Source: a bacterium (GTDB lineage: Bacteria > CSSED10-310 > JAJRTK01). From it: a stretch of DNA of 28,508 bases. The stretch's first letter is position 1. Each line of letters opens with the position of its first letter. The position numbers and the translations under genes are program-made. Location: NCBI GenBank assembly GCA_024278345.1, contig JAJRTK010000479.1, positions 1 to 28,508 on the forward strand, written 5' to 3'. Positions 22,275 to 28,508 of the stretch are shown piece after piece. Below the pieces are notes generated by a model that worked only from the letters and a program-made list of their open reading frames with translations, searched no databases and had not been told where the DNA came from.

Positions 22275-25058
22275 ATGAAGCAGCTCATCATCGCGGAAAA
22301 ACCCTCCGTTGCCCGGGACATCGCCAAGAGCCTAGGCATTGGAGGCCGGCAGGTTCAGGGCTCCATCCGGGGGGCGCGGCAGGTTGTCACCTGGTGTATC
22401 GGTCATCTGGTGGAACTTTGCGAGCCTCATGAATACCGCCCTGAATGGAAGCGCTGGACTCCCCGAGCACTGCCGATCTTGCCCGCGGAGTTCAAGATGA
22501 GGCCGGTCGCTTCCACCCTCCAACAGTGGCGAAATGTCTCACGGCTCCTCCGGAGCAAGGAATTCGATTCCGTGGTCAATGCTTGCGATGCTGGACGAGA
22601 AGGTGAGCTGATTTTTCGGATGGTCTACGAGCTCAGCGGGTCCCGGCTTCCAGTGCAACGGCTTTGGATCTCGTCGTTGACCCCATCGGCCATCCAAAAA
22701 GGGTTCCGCGACGTTCGGCCCGGAAAGGAATACGATCCGCTGGCCCAGGCCGCGGCCTGCCGGTCGCGGGCCGACTGGTTGGTGGGAATCAACGCCACGC
22801 GAGCCGCCACGATCCGGGCACGGAACGGTCAAGAAAGCCAGCTCTTCTCCATCGGGCGCGTCCAGACTCCGACCTTGGCCCTAATCGCCGAGCGGGACAA
22901 GGCCATCGAGCAGTTTGAGCCCCGGGATTACTTTGAGCTCTGGGCAACCTTCAGCAGCAGCGAAGTGAAATATGACGGCCGCTGGTTCGAGGAAGAGTCC
23001 GGTTCCAAACTGCCGACGCTGGAGGCCGCCCAAGGGATCCAAAGCGAGATCAATGGACGAGCGGGCCTCGTGGAATCCGCCCAGACAAAAGAAGTCCGGC
23101 AGCCGCCGCCACCTCTCTTCGACCTCACCAGCCTCCAGCGGACAGCCAACCGAAAGCTGGGCTTCTCCGCCGCCCGGACTCTCAAGGTCGCCCAAGATCT
23201 TTACGAGCGGCGGAAGCTCATCACTTACCCCCGCACCGATTCCCGTTTTCTGACACCAGATCTTCTGGGAACGCTGCGGCACCGGATCGAGGCCACGAAC
23301 CAGGGGGCCACCGCCAAATGGGCTGGCCAGCTCCTGGCAAAAGCCCGGCTCCCATCGATCCAGCGCCACGTCCGGCCCAAGAAGGTCAAGGACCACCACG
23401 CCATCCTTCCCACAAGGAAGAAGGCCGATCTCACCGGCCTGGCCCGAGACCAAGCTCAGCTCTACGATCTGATCGTCCGGCGGTTCCTGGGCATCTTCTT
23501 TCCGCCGGCCCGGTACCTGGAAGCGATTCTCGTGACGCGGGTCGATGGAGCGGAAAAAGCTCACCGGTTCCGAAGCCGGGGCAAAAACCTCGTCGATCCG
23601 GGCTGGCGGGAAGTGGCTGGTTTCAAGGAGGAAGGGAAGGCCGGCGACCGGCCCGGCGCCCTGGCTTCCAGGAGCGCCCGAATCCGAGCCTCCAAGAAGA
23701 CACGCCGCGCTCTTTCTGAGTCAGAGGGCGGCGAATCCGAGGAGCCCACCCAGGATGCCCGCATCCTGGCACGACTCCCAGAAGGGCAGCAGGTGGCCAT
23801 TGACGAGACCCGCGTGGACAAGAAGACAACGCGACCGCCTCCTCGATACAATGATGCCTCTCTTCTTGCGGCCATGGAGGGTGCGGGTAATAAACTGGAA
23901 GAACGGGAGCTCCGCCAAGCGATGAAGGATGGCGGGCTCGGCACGCCAGCAACCAGGGCAGCCACCATCGAAAAGCTCCTGGCGCGGGGTTTCGTGGTCC
24001 GGGAAAAGAAGCACCTCCGGGTCACCAAGGCCGGCCGGACGCTCCTGGACTTTCTGCCCGTGGAGGAGCTCAAGTCGCCGGGAATGACCGGCCGATGGGA
24101 GGCTCGGCTGGCGAAGATGGCCCGGGGCGAGGAGGAGAGCGCAGCCTTCATGCAAGACATCCGCCGGTTTGTGGCCACGGCCACGCGGAAAATCCTCGAC
24201 ACACCGCCGCCGGAGCTCGAAGCCGCGACAGCCATCGGCCAATGCCCCCAGTGCGGAAGCAGGGTTGTCCCGACACGCCGCACCTTCCAATGCCTCAACG
24301 CGAGTCAAGGGAGTTGCAGCTTCAGGATCTTCGGAACGGTGGCCGGCAAGAAGCTGACCGAGGGCATGATCAAGGCCCTCCTGGCAAAAGGTCGAACCAG
24401 GGTTTTGAAGGGATTCCGGTCCAAGAAAGGCAGGAGCTTCTCCGCGGCTCTCACTCTGCAGGAGGATGGTGCGGTAAAATTCGACTTTGACGCTGTCCAG
24501 ATAGGCGGCAGATCGGCCTCGCCGGGAAAAGAGAGGCGACCCGCCAGAAAGCACGAGAGAAATGAGGCTCCCGGAAAACGGAAGTCCGAGATCCGGGAAA
24601 CCCACTTTGCGCCAGCCGGAAGCAACCGCCACCTCTGGGGAAGCAGCGCAAGAGAATCCCTAGGCGCCGAGAAAGCCTCCAACATCCAACCGCCCCCCAT
24701 ATCTTTGAAGGCCCAGGCTCCCGCGCCCAAAAAGCCCAAGACGCCCAGAAAACGGCGACCGGCACTGGCTGAAGAGCTGGGAGTCCGATGTCCCGCCTGC
24801 CAAAAGGGCGCTCTCATAGCCGGTCATCACGCTTGGGGCTGCAACCGCTGGCGGGAAGGCTGCCGCCTCGTCATTCCGTTCGAAATCGCAGGGAAACACC
24901 TCACCCGATTGCAGGTGATCCAGCTTGCGGACAAGGGCCGCACCCGAATTCTGAAGGGATTTACCGACAAAGAGGGATCTCGCCTCCGAGGGCGAGTCAT
25001 TCTGGAAAAGTCTTCTGAAACCAGTCTGCTCCAACCGCGATTCATCCCTATCCCGTGA
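22275..25058 (+). CDS. topB: DNA topoisomerase III (type IA) with two C-terminal zinc modules
   Basis: This enzyme cuts one DNA strand, passes another and rejoins it. It begins with the TOPRIM domain (LIIAEKPSVARDIAK, then ACDAGREGELIFR with the acidic metal site). The catalytic tyrosine is Tyr318 in ITYPRTDSRF, and the SIGRVQTPTL and DHHAILPT motifs are intact. At about residues 430-540 is a long basic and Ser-rich linker (ASKKTRRALSESEGGES), longer than in E. coli TopB. Two zinc-ribbon plus C-terminal repeat modules follow: CPQCGSRVV with a FGTVAGKKLTEGMIKALLAK repeat, and CPACQKGALI with AGKHLTRLQVIQLADKGRT. At 927 residues it is longer than E. coli TopB. The ATG at 22275 has GGAAAGG 4 bases upstream. 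It is single and divergent from the FIST gene. Confidence 0.93.
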   Translation: MKQLIIAEKPSVARDIAKSLGIGGRQVQGSIRGARQVVTWCIGHLVELCEPHEYRPEWKRWTPRALPILPAEFKMRPVASTLQQWRNVSRLLRSKEFDSVVNACDAGREGELIFRMVYELSGSRLPVQRLWISSLTPSAIQKGFRDVRPGKEYDPLAQAAACRSRADWLVGINATRAATIRARNGQESQLFSIGRVQTPTLALIAERDKAIEQFEPRDYFELWATFSSSEVKYDGRWFEEESGSKLPTLEAAQGIQSEINGRAGLVESAQTKEVRQPPPPLFDLTSLQRTANRKLGFSAARTLKVAQDLYERRKLITYPRTDSRFLTPDLLGTLRHRIEATNQGATAKWAGQLLAKARLPSIQRHVRPKKVKDHHAILPTRKKADLTGLARDQAQLYDLIVRRFLGIFFPPARYLEAILVTRVDGAEKAHRFRSRGKNLVDPGWREVAGFKEEGKAGDRPGALASRSARIRASKKTRRALSESEGGESEEPTQDARILARLPEGQQVAIDETRVDKKTTRPPPRYNDASLLAAMEGAGNKLEERELRQAMKDGGLGTPATRAATIEKLLARGFVVREKKHLRVTKAGRTLLDFLPVEELKSPGMTGRWEARLAKMARGEEESAAFMQDIRRFVATATRKILDTPPPELEAATAIGQCPQCGSRVVPTRRTFQCLNASQGSCSFRIFGTVAGKKLTEGMIKALLAKGRTRVLKGFRSKKGRSFSAALTLQEDGAVKFDFDAVQIGGRSASPGKERRPARKHERNEAPGKRKSEIRETHFAPAGSNRHLWGSSARESLGAEKASNIQPPPISLKAQAPAPKKPKTPRKRRPALAEELGVRCPACQKGALIAGHHAWGCNRWREGCRLVIPFEIAGKHLTRLQVIQLADKGRTRILKGFTDKEGSRLRGRVILEKSSETSLLQPRFIPIP

Positions 25059-25065
25059 ACGGGCC

Positions 25066-25128
25066 CGGGGGGGGAACGGGCGAGCAGCGTGAGCGGCTGC
25101 GAGCGATGGGAGCGGAACGCAACCATGA
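25066..25128 (+). repeat. Possible degenerate Family 2 repeat, copy 4
   Basis: Between the convergent topB and kinase genes, GGGCGAGCAGCGTGAGCGGC, TGCGAGCG, GAGCGGAACGCAACC recalls the order GAG, inverted repeat, GCGAGCGGA, CAACC of Family 2. The stem sequence differs (GCAGC/GCTGC), so the match may be chance or may be compensatory change. It may also act as a bidirectional terminator, but no T-run is present. Confidence 0.3.
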
Positions 25129-25131
25129 ACG

Positions 25132-25797
25132 TCAATCTTGTATCTTCTCAACCTTCGACCTGTGGGCCAAAGCCTCAATTTCCTTTTGCATCTCTTTGAA
25201 CTCGCTATCGTTTCCCAGCTTCTTGGCCCCTTTCTTCAAAGCGTCTCTTGCCCGATCCAGGAGCTTGAGAAAGTCCTTCTTCCCGCTTTTTGTTCCTTTC
25301 GCCTCCAAGAGAAAACTGTAGGCAAGGATCCTGTATCCCTTGGGAGAATCCGGCGAAATCTGCAAGAGCCGATAGGCCTGATAGCGAAGTCTTTCCACGG
25401 CCGCCGGCAAGTCCTTCAGGCTTTTCTTGACGGCCCACTCCGCCTTCGAACGGTAGAGCGAGGCCAGGCAGAGGTTCGCGCCAAAGGCATCGATGTTCCG
25501 CTTCCGGGCACGAGAAAACAACTTTTCCGCTTCCGCCCACGTCGCCGTAGGGTTTTCACCCTTGCGCCACGCACGGTCGCCCAACATCACCAGGACGGTC
25601 CCAAGATTGAGGTGGGTGGAAAAAAACTTTGGCGAAGCCCTGAGCGCCTCCCGAAAAGCCTTCACTGCCTGAGTATAGGAAGGAGTCGAATCGATTTCGT
25701 GCTCTTCTTCCCAACTTCCCTGGATGATGTGGGCGATCCCGATATTGTCCCAGGTGTAAGCGGGGTCCGGAGTCGCTTTCAGGCTCTGTCGGGCAAG
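25132..25797 (-). pseudogene. TPR C-terminal part of the Ser/Thr kinase, in a -1 frame
   Basis: This stretch of about 221 codons reads as TPR-like helices: LARQSLKATPDPAYTWDNIG, YTQAVKAFREALRASPKFFS, then THLNLGTVLVMLG, to a Lys-rich C-terminus. It is open from just after a TGA at 25801-25803, and no ATG, GTG or TTG occurs before a GTG at 25665, although the protein is clearly coding above that GTG. It therefore looks like the continuation of the kinase gene (25779-27878) after a -1 shift near 25797. A joined product would be about 915 residues. If it is translated separately from 25665, it would be a 177-residue cytoplasmic TPR protein. Confidence 0.7.
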
Positions 25798-27878
25798 CCT
25801 TCATAGGCATCGCCCAGCGGCTTACCCCGGGCACGACGAAGCTCCATCAACGCATCGTAGACGCGGCAGAGGGCCTCATATCCATCGGGATAACTCCGAG
25901 CCAGGTTCGTCGTTTCCTGAAGGAGCTCCAGCGCCGCATTTAGATCCTTTTCCGCGATTTGCAGCTTCTGCTTGCGGAGGCCCTTGGCCCAGGCTCGGGC
26001 GACATAGGCTTTTCCCTGGAGCTGGCTGGCCTCGTAGAACCAGGGCATCTTCTGAAGGATCTCCCGGGAGAACCGTGTGGTCTCGTCGTAGTCCTTGTTG
26101 AGGTAGGCGATCTGGGCGTCGTCGTAAGCGGCTTCCTCGCTCCCCGTTTGGCGCCCGATCCCCAGAAACTCCACGGCCGGTTTTCGAAGGTCGATCTCGA
26201 GTTTTTTCTCCAGGGCCTTCCTTTGCTTCCCTCCCATGAACCGGAGCTTCCGCCGCTCCCGTTCGTAGAGGCCCATGAGGGTCCGTCCCAGTGTCCGCGC
26301 GACTTCAGGTGCCTTATAGCCCCCGTTCCAAGCGGTCTCCAAGTAGTTTCGAGCCTGACTCAGATTCCCCAGCGCCAGCTGGCCCCGGCCCAAGGCGTAA
26401 TTCCCCGGCCCCGCCGCAAAGGAACCCAGTTCTTTCATCCGGCGGCGGATTTCGTCGAGCTTTTTCTTGATGGATTCTCGGTCGTTCTCGATGGGGTGTA
26501 GCGGCTGCACGTGGGCGACGAACCGCACGTGGGTCTCCACCTGGTGGACCAACTGCCCGAAACGCTGGGCCAAAAGCGCCTGTCGCTCTGCCTGCCACCG
26601 GTTGTAGAGGCCGAAGCTCACGGCGGCCACCACAAGAAGCACGGCCAGGGTCGAAAGAGTCACGGCCAGCCAATGGCGCCGAATCTTCTTGCCCAACCGG
26701 TAGGCATAGGTTACCTGCCGCGCCTCCACCGGATCGCCATCCAGGAAGCGCCCAAGGTCCTCCGCCAAGGCGCGAGCCGACGGGTAGCGTTTTTCGCGGC
26801 TCTTTTCCATGCAGCGGAGGACCACGGCATCGAGGTCCGCCGGAATCCCCGGATTGTGGGATCGCATGAGGGGCGGATCCTCGAAGAGCACCTTCTGCAG
26901 GACCTCCAACACCGATGTCCCGGGAAATGGTTTCTTGTGGGCCAGGAGCGTGTAAAGGGTCGCACCAAGACTGTAGACATCACACCTGCGATCCAGAGCC
27001 CGGACCTCCCCCTTGGCCTGCTCGGGAGACATGTACGCGGGAGTCCCCACGACGATCCCGGTCCGCGTCACGCCCGGGTCCCCCACGACTCGCGCCAATC
27101 CAAAGTCCGTCACATAGGGAATCCACGTGCCATCCTGGTCCCGCTCCACCATGATATTCGCGGGCTTGATGTCCCGGTGGACAATCCCCTGGCGATGGGC
27201 ACTGTGAAGAGCCTCCGCAACCCTCTGGAAAAGAAGGACCTTTTCCTCCAGAGTCATCTCACGGGCGACCTTGCCCAGCTCTTTTCCCCGAATGAGCTGC
27301 ATGGCGATGTAGCCCCACCCCTCCACCTCTCCAGCCTCGTACACCCGGCAGATGTTGGGATGCTCGAGCCGCGCCTGGGCCCGCGCCTCTCGAAGAATGT
27401 CCCGCAATCGGACGGCCCCCTGCTCCCGGATGAACTTGATGGCCACCTCCCGGTGGAGCCTCCGGTCCCGGGCCAGATAGACGCAGCCCATCCCGCCTTG
27501 GCCCAAGAGTTTCACCAGGCGGTATCGCCCCCACCCTTGAAGCCGTTGAAAAAGCGAGGCCGAACTCTTCGCCAGCAACTCGTCGAGTTCCCGGGCCTTC
27601 CCCGCCTTCCCAACCATCGCCCGGGCCGAAATCCCGAAACTCTTCACGGGCGGCCCCGTCGAGGCCTTCACCAGGCCGTCGAGCTTCGCCCCCTTCAGGC
27701 CCACCGTGGCTCGGGTCTTTTGGGACACCAGGCCGTCAACCTCCGCCCCCTCCAGGTCGGCCTTGGACCCCGTCGATGGCTTCACCGGGCCGTCGAGCTT
27801 CGCGCCATCCAGATCGACCGTGACCTGCGTCTTCTCCGCCGGCGGCCTCGGCGGGCGGCCATCCTCAACAGTTTGCAT
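25779..27878 (-). CDS. Membrane Ser/Thr protein kinase with TPR tail (3' part frame-shifted)
   Basis: This is a Hanks-type kinase. Counted from the ATG at 27878: residues 20-77 hold three repeat units of about 19 residues (DLDGAKLDGPV, DLEGAEVDGLV, GLKGAKLDGLV). The kinase has its Gly-loop GQGGMG (near 126), AIKFI lysine, HRDIKPAN (near 234), DFG (near 258) and TPAYMSPEQ, all intact. A membrane segment follows at about 402-424 (WLAVTLSTLAVLLVVAAVSF), then periplasmic helices with TPR character (YALGRGQLALGNLSQARNYL). The frame ends early at 25779 with GLPDRA, while coding clearly goes on in the -1 frame. The start is fixed by GGAGGAG 5 bases before the ATG. The kinase domain itself should be active. 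The periplasmic TPR part may sense or bind a partner (inference). Confidence 0.88.
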   Translation of the reverse strand: MQTVEDGRPPRPPAEKTQVTVDLDGAKLDGPVKPSTGSKADLEGAEVDGLVSQKTRATVGLKGAKLDGLVKASTGPPVKSFGISARAMVGKAGKARELDELLAKSSASLFQRLQGWGRYRLVKLLGQGGMGCVYLARDRRLHREVAIKFIREQGAVRLRDILREARAQARLEHPNICRVYEAGEVEGWGYIAMQLIRGKELGKVAREMTLEEKVLLFQRVAEALHSAHRQGIVHRDIKPANIMVERDQDGTWIPYVTDFGLARVVGDPGVTRTGIVVGTPAYMSPEQAKGEVRALDRRCDVYSLGATLYTLLAHKKPFPGTSVLEVLQKVLFEDPPLMRSHNPGIPADLDAVVLRCMEKSREKRYPSARALAEDLGRFLDGDPVEARQVTYAYRLGKKIRRHWLAVTLSTLAVLLVVAAVSFGLYNRWQAERQALLAQRFGQLVHQVETHVRFVAHVQPLHPIENDRESIKKKLDEIRRRMKELGSFAAGPGNYALGRGQLALGNLSQARNYLETAWNGGYKAPEVARTLGRTLMGLYERERRKLRFMGGKQRKALEKKLEIDLRKPAVEFLGIGRQTGSEEAAYDDAQIAYLNKDYDETTRFSREILQKMPWFYEASQLQGKAYVARAWAKGLRKQKLQIAEKDLNAALELLQETTNLARSYPDGYEALCRVYDALMELRRARGKPLGDAYEGLPDRA

Positions 27879-27922
27879 GAATACTCCTCCGGTGGGCACC
27901 TCTCTTCATCTTAGAAGCCCGC

Positions 27923-28160
27923 GGGTATCCACGCAAAGCGGAACAATGGGTCGGGAAAAAACTTGGCATCGGGCAACGCCTCGCGTTACTCGGCGGTGGT
28001 CCGGGGACTCCGACCGCAGCCCAGTGGGCCGCGTCTCGCTCCGCTCGGCATCCGGCCCCTGGCATGCTTCGCCCCGCACCCACCAGGGAGCTAGCTCCCT
28101 GGACCCACATTCACGTATGCTGCGCCTATTTTTGGGGTTTTTCTGGGTGTCCCGGCTTAA
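27923..28160 (+). repeat. Family 1 long intergenic repeat, copy A
   Basis: It starts with GGGTATCCACGCAAAGCGG and ends with GGTGTCCCGGCTTA. Internal blocks in the same order as copies B and C1 include ACAATGGGTCGGG, AAAAAACTTGG, CGGGCAACGCCTCGCGTTAC, TCGGCGGTGGTCCGGGGAC, CACCCACCAGGGAG with a palindrome CCAGGGAGCTAGCTCCCTGG (28080-28099), and a T-rich run after TATGCTGCGCC. It lies just upstream of the second kinase gene. Confidence 0.75.
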
Positions 28161-28216
28161 CGATCATGAAAGCGCCGACCGAGACAGCCCAGAAGATGAA
28201 ATGCAGGATGCTCCCG

Positions 28217-28300
28217 CACACGACCGTGCAGGCCGAAAGGCCTGCATGCACAATCCATTCCCCAATTTTTTTACATGGAGGCCTTCCGGCCTCCATGTTG
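28217..28300. repeat. Two long palindromic hairpins
   Basis: GCAGGCCGAAAGGCCTGC (about 28229-28246) and CATGGAGGCCTTCCGGCCTC plus CATG (about 28274-28297) are strong inverted repeats about 30 bases apart, separated by an AT-rich run with TTTTTTT. Either could act as a terminator or RNA structure. They lie between repeat copies A and D. Confidence 0.5.
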
Positions 28301-28322
28301 TAGGCGTGTATTTTCATGGTAA

Positions 28323-28508
28323 GTGGATACCCCGAGAGGGCCTCGTCCATCGTTTCGGCCACCCAGTGAATTACAGGCCCGGCGCCTGGGCCTCCGGCCC
28401 CGGACCCCGGCGGAGGCTCCGCCTCCGAACCTTCGCCAGGAGCGCTGCTCCTGGACCTCGCCAGGGAGCTAGCTTCCTGGACCCCTCTTTGTACGCTACG
28501 CGTTTTTC
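28323..28508 (+). repeat. Family 1 related module, copy D, with four tandem hairpins (cut by window end)
   Basis: After GTGGATACCC and GGCCTCGTCCATCG, shared with C2, come four stem-loops at 28388-28400, 28412-28426, 28436-28454 and 28461-28480, spaced about 24-25 bases apart. Their stems are GGGCC, GGAGGC, CCAGGAGC and CCAGGGAGC, and the spacers are all close to GGACCYCGCC. The element then reads CTCTTTGTACGCTACGCGTT, the same end block as in C2. Neither strand gives a plausible gene. Confidence 0.7.

Noticed and set aside
25780-25800. Programmed -1 ribosomal frameshift site in the kinase gene
   Set aside because: No X-XXY-YYZ slippery sequence or clear downstream pseudoknot was found, so an indel is the simpler explanation.
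28126-28317. Small minus-strand frame with a hydrophobic stretch (ILHFIFWAVSVGAFMIV)
   Set aside because: It could be a 60-residue membrane peptide, but it covers two strong palindromes and part of repeat copy A, and no ribosome binding site was seen. Kept only as a remote possibility.
28388-28480. CRISPR-like array
   Set aside because: Only four units, different stems, constant spacer and no cas genes; this is a hairpin array.

Overview
The window is GC-rich, densely coding bacterial chromosome. A Gram-negative-type organism is suggested by a Lol-type lipoprotein, a periplasmic cell-wall amidase, a glutamate racemase, and many envelope-anchored TPR and FN3 proteins. Two Hanks-type Ser/Thr kinases carrying TPR tails and a sulfatase-modifying-factor-like domain would fit Planctomycetota, Acidobacteriota or a related deep lineage. 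No rRNA or other phylogenetic marker is present, so this placement is weak. I see no tRNA, rRNA, CRISPR array, transposase or phage gene.

Layout. 1-1223 (-): an unrecognised membrane-anchored repeat protein whose reading frame breaks at the left edge. 1416-4348 (-): a DUF1972-type glycosyltransferase behind a fused sulfate adenylyltransferase/APS kinase. 4349-5215: non-coding, containing a long repeat. 5216-6289 (+): an SH3 plus degenerate SUMF1-like secreted protein. 6553-9069 (+): a large DUF11/FN3 surface protein with a GlyGly-CTERM-like tail. 9066-13133 (-): a kinase-AAA-TPR signalling protein of about 1350 residues, preceded by a YggX-like protein with two extra CxxC pairs (13236-13511). 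13841-16553 (-): a cell-wall operon of amidase, GerMN-like lipid-anchored or membrane protein, and glutamate racemase. 16847-20523: three different TPR proteins (two membrane-anchored on the minus strand, one lipoprotein on the plus strand). 20529-21692 (-): a stand-alone FIST sensor protein. 22275-25058 (+): topoisomerase III with two C-terminal zinc modules. 25132-27878 (-): a second Ser/Thr kinase with a TPR tail, split by an apparent -1 frameshift. 27879-28508: repeat-rich non-coding DNA.

How it fits together. The sat/cysC fusion and the glycosyltransferase could make activated sulfate and a surface polysaccharide. The amidase, GerMN and MurI genes form a cell-wall unit. The kinases and TPR proteins look like signalling and scaffold parts without an obvious single pathway.

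The most unusual signal is between the genes. Two families of intergenic repeats are visible. Family 1 is a modular element of about 240 bp bounded by GTATCC-containing ends, present as at least four pieces. Family 2 is a hairpin element of 50 to 100 bp built on a GGCGGCGGACGG core, with three clear copies and one doubtful copy. Neither carries a transposase. Two genes also show frame breaks, which may be real or may be assembly errors.
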